The position numbers and the translations under genes are program-made. A DNA stretch of 64,000 nucleotides from Halorubrum ruber (GTDB lineage: Archaea; Halobacteriota; Halobacteria; Halobacteriales; Haloferacaceae), in assembly GCF_018228765.1 (NCBI RefSeq), contig NZ_CP073695.1, positions 1,860,001 to 1,924,000 on the forward strand. The letters run 5' to 3'. Under the pieces are notes generated by a model. That model saw nothing but the letters and a program-made list of their open reading frames with translations, ran no database searches and had not been told where the DNA came from. Below, piece by piece: positions 50,898 through 59,543 of the stretch. Within the stretch, counting starts at the first letter, position 1. Each line of letters begins with the position of its first letter.

Positions 50898-51083
50898 ATG
50901 TGGTACCTATTCCGACTCAATGAATCGACACACCGGATAGAACACTACCCGGATGTACCACCAGCATATATGAGTAAGTTCCTCCGAGCAATTTCTCGTC
51001 TGGAGTCTGGAATTTGGGCTACTGAGTGCGACATTATTCCCCGTATAGGGGAGAATCGAAACGGAGAGAATGGAAGGTCGTGA
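50898..51083 (+). CDS. small ORF of the mobile element, possibly broken
   Basis: MWYLFRLNESTHRIEHYPDV opens a 61-residue frame ending NRNGENGRS. After the TGA at 51081 the same frame stays open for 34 more codons (QLPAFVSRNPMTCHRGRIVE, ending LLEARND), so it may be a longer gene cut by a stop codon. No family is recognised. A G/T-rich stretch and repeat R1 lie upstream. From 51187 to 51305 no gene is seen. Confidence 0.35.
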   Translation: MWYLFRLNESTHRIEHYPDVPPAYMSKFLRAISRLESGIWATECDIIPRIGENRNGENGRS

Positions 51084-51305
51084 CAGCTCCCTGCTTTCGT
51101 CTCACGCAATCCCATGACGTGCCACCGGGGACGCATCGTGGAGTATTTGGACGGTATGAGTAGCCTTCTGGAGGCGCGTAATGACTAAAATTCTCTTTAT
51201 CCCACGAAACAGTATTCAGCGCCTTCCCAACAGGTGGTGCGGGATCAGATGTGAAAGACCCGAGAGATACTCATACAGTTTGGAGCCAAGGACATTAGAG
51301 GAGAA

Positions 51306-52373
51306 TTAAGAGAACCTTTCCTCTTCTCCTATGAGAGGATCTCCCATTTCCCTGTTTTCTGGAGTGTGGAAATTCCAGCTATCTCCACCAAATTCTACTT
51401 CGACTAATTTTTCCGGGCGATATTCCTGATTGTGGTATTCATTCGATAGTTCAGCCAAAATCTGTGCGTTGCCATCGCCATACATAGCTTCAAAGACTGT
51501 ATTTGCTGTATCTATATCGTGAGGTCTTACATTCGGCTCGTCATCAGCACCAAAAATTACATAGCTCCAATCCTGTAATTTGTCAGCTCGGTAATCACGC
51601 ACTTCTTCTTCAGTAGCATCATTATTTTCTATACCTCTCTCAATTAGAGCTTGTACTGATTGGTAATCCTGAGCAACATTCTGTGCCCAATCTGTATTAT
51701 CTCTAAGGTCCGCCAGGTATTCTGGTTCTCCACTTCCAGGCCTATTTACTTGTCTGTTGTATGTTTCTGGGTCTGGGTCCAAGATTACTGGTTGGCTCTG
51801 TAGTTCTCCGTTTTCTACTTTGTAAAATTCGAATATTGATTCGCTATCACTTGTGAAACTCCAGTTCCGGTTGAGTACTACAGAGTTTTCTGCGTTGTCT
51901 CTTTTTCCTTTTATTCTGTGATACTCTGAAAAGATAGATGCGTAGTTTTCTTTTGAGAGTTCCTCTACAAGTGCGTCTCTTTCCTCTTCTACGGTTTCTG
52001 CTCCTTCCAGTACGCTGTTGATTGTTTCTGCTCTTGTTGCCGATACAGGCCCCGCTTCGATCATCTGATCGGTGTAGGCCCCGAGGCCGTTCAGTGGTAT
52101 TCCGTTGCGAGTATCTTTCTCCCACTGAGGAGTCTGTTCTTCTTCCTCTTGCCCTTCCTCTGGATCAGAACTGTTGTCTTCTGCGGATTCAGAGTCACCT
52201 GTATCTGAACCATTACCAGCAGGATTTGTGTCAGATTCTTCGAGTCCACTGTTTCCCTCCTCTTCAGTAGAACCGGTATTTCCCGTACAACCTGCTATTG
52301 CTCCTGCCCCGGCGATTGTAAGAACTCCTCTTGCGAACGACCTCCTGTCTGAACTCGGTTGTTTTTCACTCAT
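51306..52373 (-). CDS. Tat-dependent lipoprotein of the mobile element
   Basis: A 355-residue exported lipoprotein. SSDRRSFARGVLTIAGAGAI is a twin-arginine signal and AIAGCTG a lipobox, so the mature protein starts at Cys near residue 29 and is lipid-anchored outside the cell. Residues 30-83 are an acidic Glu/Ser/Asp linker. The rest (WEKDTRNGIPLNGLGAYTDQ and on) is globular, with no named domain that I recognise. AT-rich codons match the element. Confidence 0.75.
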   Translation of the reverse strand: MSEKQPSSDRRSFARGVLTIAGAGAIAGCTGNTGSTEEEGNSGLEESDTNPAGNGSDTGDSESAEDNSSDPEEGQEEEEQTPQWEKDTRNGIPLNGLGAYTDQMIEAGPVSATRAETINSVLEGAETVEEERDALVEELSKENYASIFSEYHRIKGKRDNAENSVVLNRNWSFTSDSESIFEFYKVENGELQSQPVILDPDPETYNRQVNRPGSGEPEYLADLRDNTDWAQNVAQDYQSVQALIERGIENNDATEEEVRDYRADKLQDWSYVIFGADDEPNVRPHDIDTANTVFEAMYGDGNAQILAELSNEYHNQEYRPEKLVEVEFGGDSWNFHTPENREMGDPLIGEEERFS

Positions 52374-52490
52374 CTCTCAGGTTGGGTTCGTTATCCTACA
52401 TGTGTGCGATACTGTACTTAAATATTGTAGACGAAGTAACCAGACAGGTGAGTCATTCTCTGGTTGGACGTTATCCGCTGGAAGCCCCTC

Positions 52491-52588
52491 TTTCTTTTAT
52501 AAGTGATAACAGCGATAGGGAAACGCACCCCGGCGCAGTACAGCGGTTTCGCAACATAACTTAGTGGTTGTTGGTGGTGTGTTGTGTG
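52491..52588 (+). repeat. three-block element repeat, copy R2
   Basis: Same blocks as R1: TTTCTTTTATAA (52491-52502), TCGCAACATAACTTAG (52549-52564) and GTGTGTTGTGTG (52577-52588). Block distances are 58 and 28 against 59 and 28 in R1. It lies between the lipoprotein start and the primase-like gene end. Confidence 0.8.
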
Positions 52589-52599
52589 TAGGAGAAGGG

Positions 52600-54219
52600 T
52601 TAGATGGGTTTGTCCGGAACATCAACGTCTTCGTATTCGGTGAACTTCGGTTCCTCTACGATCCCTCGAAGGAACTCCCATGTTACATCCGGCTTGAACT
52701 CCGACCCGTACTGTTCCTCAAACCAGTCCCACGTCGGTTGCCACCCTTTGAGGAGGTGACGACAGGCTACACGTATTCGTTCTTGATGGGTAAGTGACTC
52801 AATGTCATCCAGTTCGGCCTTTCGTTGGAGGTCTTCAGCCGGATTGCCCGAGTTCTTTCGCGCCGGCCAGATCTCCTTGGATTCGCTGGTAGATGTTTCC
52901 CCGCTCGATGTTGCCGCCTTTGTCGAGCCGGACGCACCAACGTCGTACCCTTGATCGGAGAGGTACTTCCGAGCGGCATCACGGCCTCCGTCTTCACGGC
53001 TGAGGTGGAAGCCTGTTTTTAGCGCCTCGATCTTCGTGACTGAGTGGATGATGGAGCTTCGACTTCGACCACCGTGAATTACGACGTAGTCGCCGGTTCG
53101 ATATTCGCCGTTGATCCACTTCTCGTAGTCCTTTCGCGCTCCCTCTGAAAGCTGGAGTGGGCCGTGTTCTGACTCTTTCGTGAAGCTCTCATCACAGCCA
53201 ACCGCCTCGATGAACCGAACTGGCACCATCGGCGCACGGGAGCGACGATCCTCTTGAACGAATACTCCACCCTTCACCTCCACTACCGCGAGACTCCGGG
53301 GGTTTCCTCCTGCGTGTGCGTACGGAGAGAACTCCTTCGCGTTGTACATCGACCACTCTGGTACATCGTAGGTATTCTCTGGGTATTCCCTCTGCTCAAT
53401 GAGTGGCGTCTCAATATCGCTCTCAGGACTGTCCAGAGTGAGCGCGAACTCTTCCCCGTCCAGTTGTGGGGAGAACGTCGCTTCGAGCATATCGAGGTAC
53501 GAGTCGGGGTATTCGTGGTCTTTACCAGCAGTTCGGATGATCCGGTCGTTCTCCCATGACGGATCGATTCGCACCTTTTGGAACTCGCCAGCACTTTTTC
53601 GGTGGGTTGCTCCGGGAAGTCGGAATTGCTGTTTCGGCTTGTAGATCCCCGTGTCGAGTTCCGCACCAGTCTCCTCACAGAACTGCTCAGCTTTCCCCCG
53701 AATTTCCGTCAACTGCGCATGTGTGAAGAATTTCGGGAGATGAACGTGGATCGACCGACTACCCGAATACCAGAACGTACACTCAGCGGGAGAAACACTC
53801 AGTTCCTCCTCCACGAACCCCCGAATCCACTCGACCATCGTAGGGAAAGAGACGCCGTCATCGCGAGCGTCACTCTCGGCATAGACAGGATAACAGACGC
53901 GGCCAGCGCCCTCGCACTCTCCTTGGATCTCCTTGACGATGTTCGCACTCCCCTTGATGGCGTAGGGGGAGTCAGCGAACTTCTCCAGCTGAGCGAGTTG
54001 GTCGTCCGTGACGAAGTAGATCGCACTCGATGTAATTGCCCCCTCAGGAACAGGCTCGTACAGCGACCGGAGTTTCAGTTCTTGTGTCTGACCGCCCCCA
54101 TCCCGTGGAAACCCATACCGAACGAGTGGTGTCGTATTCGGATGAGCCGTCTCGAACCAGTCAGTAACAGTTGTCTTGCCACTATTCGCTGTCGTGCGCG
54201 TAGATACGTCAATCGCCAT
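52600..54219 (-). CDS. archaeo-eukaryotic primase-like replication protein
   Basis: A 539-residue protein with a DNA-primase small-subunit-like core. The motif WYSGSRSIHVHLPKFF (150-165) matches the SGSxGxHxH signature of primase-polymerases. Flanking regions RVCYPVYAESDARDDGVSF and GIYKPKQQFRLPGATHRK fit nucleotide-binding and basic motifs. An acidic motif I (DxD) is not clear. The C-terminus has Ser/Thr-rich linkers and a helical domain (VACRHLLKGWQPTWDWFEEQYG). It likely primes element replication. Confidence 0.7.
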   Translation of the reverse strand: MAIDVSTRTTANSGKTTVTDWFETAHPNTTPLVRYGFPRDGGGQTQELKLRSLYEPVPEGAITSSAIYFVTDDQLAQLEKFADSPYAIKGSANIVKEIQGECEGAGRVCYPVYAESDARDDGVSFPTMVEWIRGFVEEELSVSPAECTFWYSGSRSIHVHLPKFFTHAQLTEIRGKAEQFCEETGAELDTGIYKPKQQFRLPGATHRKSAGEFQKVRIDPSWENDRIIRTAGKDHEYPDSYLDMLEATFSPQLDGEEFALTLDSPESDIETPLIEQREYPENTYDVPEWSMYNAKEFSPYAHAGGNPRSLAVVEVKGGVFVQEDRRSRAPMVPVRFIEAVGCDESFTKESEHGPLQLSEGARKDYEKWINGEYRTGDYVVIHGGRSRSSIIHSVTKIEALKTGFHLSREDGGRDAARKYLSDQGYDVGASGSTKAATSSGETSTSESKEIWPARKNSGNPAEDLQRKAELDDIESLTHQERIRVACRHLLKGWQPTWDWFEEQYGSEFKPDVTWEFLRGIVEEPKFTEYEDVDVPDKPI

Positions 54220-54761
54220 TATATGAAGTGCTGAAGGCTCTCAGCGGTTCGTTATCCACTCTCCTCAATGCGTTGACACTCCGAGAGGAACTCGATAGTT
54301 GCGACTCGTGAGTTGAGAGTCCCGCGAGAATCTGCCTTCAATTTAATGACAACGTCCAAGCGGAAATAGGTACCGGAAATCCACAGACTGCGTCGATGTA
54401 GCCGTCAAATGATTAGAGAGATGGAGGGTGATCTTGCGCGGTTGAACCCCCGGAGTTGAGGGCAGATGTGGTTAAAGAATGGACTACTTCGTCCAGAACT
54501 CCTCACTTCGTAGCTCTCATAGAGACAGTACACCGGAATATCCCCCAGTTCATACGCGCGCTCAAAGGTGTCAAATTCGAGGATGTATAGGCTGACTAAA
54601 ATCGGCTAAGACGTAACTCGGGTATAGCATCGGGTCGCACCACATACGAAACGAACTGACGCCGATTATCGGGGTATTCCCGAACCTTCTAATGGCCCTA
54701 ATGCGTAGATAGAGGTAGTTCAGCCGCTAACAGCCTGACTCGGTATCCGTCCTTCAGAAAG
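54220..54761. other. element intergenic region with a short open frame
   Basis: On the minus strand 54252-54359 reads LDVVIKLKADSRGTLNSRVA followed by TIEFLSECQRIEESG and a stop. It has only a TTG start and an upstream TGA, and looks like the tail of a protein. The rest, up to the tRNA, shows no gene. It may carry the replication origin or integrase arm sites, but I see no clear iterons. Confidence 0.3.
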
Positions 54762-54835
54762 CGGGCCGGGCGCGATTTGAACACGCGACCGACGGATTAA
54801 GAGTCCGTCGCTCTCCCTAACTGAGCTACCGGCCC
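54762..54835 (-). tRNA. tRNA-Lys (anticodon CTT); its 3' end is attR
   Basis: Seventy-four bases form a full cloverleaf. GGGCCGG pairs with CCGGCCC (discriminator G), the D arm has GCTC/GAGC, the anticodon stem ACGGA/TCCGT closes the loop CTCTTAA giving anticodon CTT, and the T arm is GCGTG-TTCAAAT-CGCGC. The 3' 21 bases (54762-54782) are duplicated at 49528, showing integration into this gene. Confidence 0.95.
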
Positions 54836-55037
54836 TCACGAGTTCGTATCCGGGTCATGGTAAAAGGCCTTTTCATTCGACCCCGTCGCCGCCGGGCGGA
54901 TGCCGGTCGAATCGCACGAATGCGGCGGTGTCACATTCTCGATCGGGTGGGCGAAGCTGTCGCCCTTCGCGGCTTCGTTGACGCGGTACGGCGGAGAGAG
55001 CGCACTCGTTAAGTGTCGTGCCGCGGAAATCCCTTCA

Positions 55038-56504
55038 ATGAGTAGTGGGGCATCCGGATCCGCGCGGACCCGGTACGCGATCCTCGGCTGTGGGAGCGTC
55101 GGGCACGCCGTCGCTGAGGAACTGACCGAGCGCGGGAAGGACGTCCTCATCCTCGACCGCGACGAGAGCCGGGTGGAGGCGCTCCGCGACCAGGACCTCA
55201 ACGCGCGCGTTCAGGACATCGCCGAGCCGGACGTCGTCGATGAGCTCGACGACCGCGACATCGTGTTGATCCTCGCCAGCGACGTGGAGGCGAACAAGGC
55301 CGCCGTCTCCGCGGTCAGGGAGACCGGGGGCGACCACTACGTCGTCGTCCGGGCCTCCGACCCCGTCAGCGAGGACGAGCTGCGCGAGCGCGGCGCGGAC
55401 GTGGTGATCAACCCCTCGACGGTGATCGCCGACAGCGCGCTTCAGTCGCTGGAGACCGGCGAGCTGGAGTACATGGCCCGCCAGCTCGCGGAGATCATCG
55501 AGGAGGGGGGCGACCGGATGGCGATCCTCACCCACGACAACCCCGAGCCGGACTCGATCGCGTCCGCGACCGCGCTTCAGGCGATCGCGGAGGCGTTCGG
55601 CGTCGACGCCGACATCATCTACTCCGGCGATGTCGGCCATCAGGAGAACCGGGCGTTCGTCAACCTCCTCGGGATCGACCTGCTCGCCCGCGGCGAGGCG
55701 CCGCCGCTCTCGGAGTACGAGACGGTCGCGGCCGTCGACCTCGCGAAGGCCGCCGCCGAGGACCTCGACCTCGACGTGTCGATCGACATCTACCTCGACC
55801 ACCTGGAGTCGGAGGTGCCGTTCGACGCGCGCTTCGTCGACGTGCGCACCAACGTCTCCTCGACGTCGACGATCCTCACGAAGTACCTCCAGGAGTTCGA
55901 CCAGTCGCCCTCCGAGGCGGTGGCGACCGCCCTCCTCTACGGGATCCGCGCCGAGACGCTCGACTTCAAGCGGGACACGACCCCCGCCGACCTGACCGCC
56001 GCCGCGTACCTCCACCCGTTCGCGAACCACGACACGCTCGAACAGGTGGAGTCGCCGTCGATGAGCCCGGAGACGCTGGACGTGCTGGCGGAGGCGATCC
56101 AGAACCGCGAGGTCCAGGGGAGCCACCTCTTTTCGACGGCCGGGTTCATCCGCGACCGCGAGGCGCTCGCGCAGGCCGCGCAACATCTCCTCAATCTGGA
56201 GGGGATCACGACGACGGCCGTGCTGGGCATCGCCGACGAGAAGATCTACCTCGCGGCGCGCTCGAAGGACATCCGGCTGAACATCGGCAACGTCCTCGAC
56301 GAGGCGTTCTCCGAGATGGGCGACGCCGCCGGCCACTCGACGCAGGGCTCCTTAGAGATCCCGCTCGGCATCTTCACCGGCATCGAGGCGAGCGGCGAGA
56401 ACCGGGACACGCTCCTCCACCTCACCGAGGAGGCGGTCCGCCGGAAGCTGTTCGACGCGCTCGGCGTTGAGGGCGGAAGCGGCGACAACTCGAACGGGTC
56501 CTGA
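55038..56504 (+). CDS. TrkA-N (RCK)-DHH-DHHA1 phosphoesterase
   Basis: A 488-residue fusion. Residues 1-130 are a nucleotide-binding TrkA-N/RCK domain (YAILGCGSVGHAVAEELTERG). From about 155 comes a DHH phosphoesterase (MAILTHDNPEPDSIASATALQAIA, then AAVDLAKAA and LDHLES). The C-terminal DHHA1 domain has RSKDIRLNIGNVLDEAFSEMGDAAGHSTQGSLEIPLG. DHH enzymes include cyclic-di-AMP and nanoRNA phosphodiesterases, and an RCK fusion suggests control by NAD(H) or a cyclic nucleotide. ATG at 55038 is chosen because upstream sequence is unlike the family. Confidence 0.88.
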   Translation: MSSGASGSARTRYAILGCGSVGHAVAEELTERGKDVLILDRDESRVEALRDQDLNARVQDIAEPDVVDELDDRDIVLILASDVEANKAAVSAVRETGGDHYVVVRASDPVSEDELRERGADVVINPSTVIADSALQSLETGELEYMARQLAEIIEEGGDRMAILTHDNPEPDSIASATALQAIAEAFGVDADIIYSGDVGHQENRAFVNLLGIDLLARGEAPPLSEYETVAAVDLAKAAAEDLDLDVSIDIYLDHLESEVPFDARFVDVRTNVSSTSTILTKYLQEFDQSPSEAVATALLYGIRAETLDFKRDTTPADLTAAAYLHPFANHDTLEQVESPSMSPETLDVLAEAIQNREVQGSHLFSTAGFIRDREALAQAAQHLLNLEGITTTAVLGIADEKIYLAARSKDIRLNIGNVLDEAFSEMGDAAGHSTQGSLEIPLGIFTGIEASGENRDTLLHLTEEAVRRKLFDALGVEGGSGDNSNGS

Positions 56505-56718
56505 ACTCGGTGCGCATCGCCGGGGTCGTTTTCCGACTCGGAGCCGTAGCTCCGGACGCGACACCGCATGTACGTCCCCGACGATCCGCCGGCGACCCCG
56601 CTCTCGACTGCTACCACCACACGCACGAGCAGGCCGGCACAGACTAACGGGTCCGGCACAGACCGACGGGCTCGGAGCCGGATTTCGCAGGAAAGGACGG
56701 CCGAGCCGCGGAGTCGGC

Positions 56719-57693
56719 TTAGAAGTCGTCGCCCTCGGTGATCGAGGTGTGCGAGCCGATCAGCGCGCCGGAGAGGTCGACGCCCTCTAAGGTGGCGCCC
56801 GTGTCGATCACGGAGTTGCGGACCTCGGAGTCGGTGATCGTCGCGTCCTCGAACACGACCGCGCGATCGAGCGTCGAGTCGGTCACCGTCGCGCCCGACA
56901 TGACGTGGACCACGTCGCCGAGGTCGCTCCCCTCGACGGTCGCGTCGTCGGCGACGAGCGTGCCGCCGTCGAGGGCGTACTCAACCGCGTCGAGGTAGCT
57001 GTCGGCGGTGCCGATGTCGAACCACGCGCCGTCGAAGGTGTACGCGTGGACCGGCCCGCGCTGCTGGAGCCACTGGAGGAACCAGCCCGGCTCGTCGGGG
57101 TTGTTGTCGTCTTCGAGGTACGTGGTGAGCTTCGGGAGCGTCTCCGCGGGGAACGCGTAGCAGGCGATGGAGACGAGTGTCGACTGCGGGTCCTCGGGCT
57201 TCTCTTGGAAGTCGATCACCTCGTCGCCGTCGAGCTGGACGAGCCCGTACGACTTCGCGCGCTCGCGGTCGCCCACGTCGTAGGCGGCCAGCGTCGGCGT
57301 CCCCTTGTCGTGGAAGAAGTCGGCGAAGTCGCCGAGATCGAAGCTGATCATGTTGTCGCCGGCGACGACGATCAGGTCGTCGTCGACGCCCTCGCGGTCG
57401 ACGAGCTGTTCGAGCGCCCCCACGACGCCGAACTTCTCGTCTTCCTCGACGGTCTCCTCCACCGAGAGCGTCGGCTTCTCGAAGGGACTGTCCGCGAGGT
57501 ACTCCGCGAACGTGTCGGCGAAGCGCTCGTTCGTCGAGACGAACACCTCGTCGACCCGGTCGTCGGCCTCCAAGTCCTCGAATATCTCGTCGATGACGGT
57601 GTTCTCGCCCACCGGGAGGAACATCTTCGGCCGGTGTTCGGTGATCGGCCAGAGCCTGGTCGCGTAGCCACCCGCGAGTACGACAGCTTTCAT
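56719..57693 (-). CDS. sugar-phosphate nucleotidyltransferase
   Basis: A 324-residue enzyme activating sugar 1-phosphates to NDP-sugars. The signature is AVVLAGGYATRLWPITEHRPKMFLPVGE (4-31), the metal motif VVAGDNMISFDLGDF, and the substrate region FDGAWFDIGTADSYLDA. The last 85 residues are a left-handed beta-helix of hexapeptide type (VADDATVEGSDLGDVVHVMSGATVTDSTLDR), like glucose-1-phosphate thymidylyl- or uridylyltransferases. It is likely part of glycan synthesis. Confidence 0.92.
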   Translation of the reverse strand: MKAVVLAGGYATRLWPITEHRPKMFLPVGENTVIDEIFEDLEADDRVDEVFVSTNERFADTFAEYLADSPFEKPTLSVEETVEEDEKFGVVGALEQLVDREGVDDDLIVVAGDNMISFDLGDFADFFHDKGTPTLAAYDVGDRERAKSYGLVQLDGDEVIDFQEKPEDPQSTLVSIACYAFPAETLPKLTTYLEDDNNPDEPGWFLQWLQQRGPVHAYTFDGAWFDIGTADSYLDAVEYALDGGTLVADDATVEGSDLGDVVHVMSGATVTDSTLDRAVVFEDATITDSEVRNSVIDTGATLEGVDLSGALIGSHTSITEGDDF

Positions 57694-57847
57694 ACCCCTC
57701 CTGTCTCACCCCGGTGACATACCTCTTGTGCCCGCGTCATCGGTCGGACCGCTCGCGCCGGCGATGTCGTGCGCCCGCGGCGTCGGTCCCCCGAGCCGCG
57801 GCGTCGCGATCCCGGACGGTTTTGCTCGTCGCCGTCGAAGTTCGCCC

Positions 57848-58150
57848 ATGGAGACGACACGCCAGCGGATCGCCGACGCGCTCCGCGAGGAGCCCCGGAC
57901 GGCGAGCGACCTCGCTGAGGCGCTGTCGCTGCCGACGCCGGTCGTGTACGAACACCTCGAACACGTCTCGCGGTCGGTGCGAGAGGGAAACGACGGCAGC
58001 GAAGGCGACGCGGACGAGGAGTTCCTCGTCGCGCCGCCGACCTGCCGCGAGTGCGGCTTCGACGGCTTCGACGACCCAGTCAACGAGCCCTCGCGGTGTC
58101 CCGAGTGTAAGAGCGAGCGGATCGAAGAGCCGGCATTCGTGATCCGGTAG
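57848..58150 (+). CDS. HTH-zinc ribbon transcriptional regulator
   Basis: A 100-residue protein. METTRQRIADALREEPRTASDLAEALSLPTPVVYEHLEHVSRSV is a winged helix with ArsR-like logic. The second half has a rubredoxin-like zinc ribbon (CRECG at 66-70, CPEC at 84-87). Similar archaeal proteins are predicted transcriptional regulators. It is divergent from the nucleotidyltransferase gene. Confidence 0.85.
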   Translation: METTRQRIADALREEPRTASDLAEALSLPTPVVYEHLEHVSRSVREGNDGSEGDADEEFLVAPPTCRECGFDGFDDPVNEPSRCPECKSERIEEPAFVIR

Positions 58151-58183
58151 GGAGGCGGTGCGGCCGCCGTTGCGGAGCGATGC

Positions 58184-58861
58184 CTACAGTTCGTCGAGCA
58201 GCGTCGCGGCCGCGGCCGCGGAGGAGCCCGGGCCGCGGGCGGTGATCAGGTCGCCGTCGACCGTGACGCTCTCGTCGGCGTCGAGCTCGGCGTCGAAGTC
58301 GGCGCCCGCGAGGACGACCTCGTCTTCGACCCAGTACGGGAGCTTCCGGCCGTCGGGCATCACATCGTTCTCGTCGACGATGTCCGCTTCCCACTCGTTG
58401 GGGAACCCGGTGACGGCGCGCCCCTCGACGAGCGGCGTTCCGTCGGCCTCGCGCGTGAACGCGAGAATCCCGACCGCGTGACAGACGACCAGGGCGACAC
58501 CCTCGTCGCCCGCGACCGCGTCGAGCAGGAGCTGACGGGCGTGGCGGTCCTGGTTCACGTCCCAGACGGTGCCGTGGCCGCCGGGGAAGACGACCGCGTC
58601 GTAGTCGGCGGCGTCCACCGTCGCGATCGGTTCGGGGTCGTTCAGCTCGGGATGCTCCTCGTCGACCTCGCGGAGCTCCGCGACTCGCTCCTCGCCCCCT
58701 GCGGCCTCGGGGTCGAGCGAGCGCTCGTCGACGACCGGCGGCGACCCCGAGGGCGTCGCAACCGTCACGTCGACGCCCTCCGCCTCCAGCGTCGTCAGCG
58801 GCTCGATACACTCCTCGGCCCAGTACCCTTCCTCGCTCACGACGAACAGCGCTTCAGTCAT
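58184..58861 (-). CDS. DJ-1/PfpI family protein
   Basis: A 225-residue class I glutamine-amidotransferase-like protein. The nucleophile elbow is ALVVCHAVGIL with a catalytic Cys followed by His, a Glu sits early (ALFVVSEEGYWAEECIEPL), and YDAVVFPGGHGTVWDV is the usual second strand. It matches Hsp31/YhbO-type proteins linked to glyoxal or protein-glycation repair. Function in this organism is inferred. Confidence 0.9.
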   Translation of the reverse strand: MTEALFVVSEEGYWAEECIEPLTTLEAEGVDVTVATPSGSPPVVDERSLDPEAAGGEERVAELREVDEEHPELNDPEPIATVDAADYDAVVFPGGHGTVWDVNQDRHARQLLLDAVAGDEGVALVVCHAVGILAFTREADGTPLVEGRAVTGFPNEWEADIVDENDVMPDGRKLPYWVEDEVVLAGADFDAELDADESVTVDGDLITARGPGSSAAAAATLLDEL

Positions 58862-58931
58862 GTGTACCCCACCATTCGCGACCTCGACATAAAAGGCGCC
58901 CGCGCCCGGCAGTCGCGAGGGACGGCGCGGG

Positions 58932-59492
58932 CTTTATAAACAACCGGGGCGGTGCGGTCGGCGCGTGCCCGTGAGCGGCCGCCCTCGGCGGCCGCGAACG
59001 GCACCGCGCGAGGGAGTCGGGCGCCCGGAGCGAAGCGGAGGGCGGCCGACGAGGCTGGGGAGGCGTGAGGCTGCGGTTGCTGTGCGTTCCCGCGAGCAGG
59101 GAGGGACCGGAGGTCCCTCCGGCAGCCGGCGCGTAGCGCCGGCGACGAAGCGAGCGGGAGCACGGAAGTCGCAGCCCGCGCAGCGAACGGAGTGAGCGAG
59201 CAGGACCGTCTTCCGGAGGGGTGGGACTCAAAGGGGCAGCCGTGAGGGCGGCGCAGGCGACGCAAGCACTGGAAGGAGCGAACGGAGTGAGCGACTGAAG
59301 CGCACAGCGAGCCTGCGCCGCCCTCACGGCTGGGGCTTTGGAGGTGTTCGCCGTTGATCCGCAGTCAGCCATTTATAAGCAAGCGGCTGGGGCTTTGGCG
59401 GCGTTCGCCGTCGATCCGCAGTCAGCCATTTATAAGCAAGCGGCCGGGGCTTTGGAGGCGTTCGCCGCCGCTACGTAGTCGACTATTTATAA
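58932..59492 (+). repeat. structured intergenic repeat, copy D, with triple tail
   Basis: The longest copy. It starts CTTTATAAACAACCGG (58932). The 5' stem GCGCGTGCC/GGCACCGCGC encloses GCGGCCGCC-CTC-GGCGGCCGC. Stem 1 is short. An inserted region (about 59090-59215) carries its own hairpins. Stem 2 is perfect over 21 base pairs (59238-59258 with 59311-59331). The tail unit CTGGGGCTTTGG...ATTTATAAG occurs three times (59327, 59384, 59441; period 57). There is no gene between 58862 and 59543. Confidence 0.87.
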
Positions 59493-59543
59493 GAGGATGA
59501 CCGAGGATTTCGCGGGTTTTACTGCTGCGCTGCTCCGGACGAC

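Larger units (their letters stand above)
49528..54782. mobile_element. tRNA-Lys-integrated mobile element, about 5.2 kb
   Basis: Bounded by the 21-base direct repeat at 49528-49548 and 54762-54782. Content is an integrase, a small ORF, a Tat lipoprotein and a primase-like gene, all with lower GC and different codon use from the chromosome. No capsid, spike or conjugation gene is recognised, so it may be a small integrated plasmid, a satellite or a reduced provirus. The right junction keeps the tRNA gene intact. Confidence 0.85.

Noticed and set aside
54252-54359. Small minus-strand gene upstream of the primase
   Set aside because: Only 35 codons, TTG start, in-frame stop just before; it looks like a protein tail, so I describe it only as an open frame.
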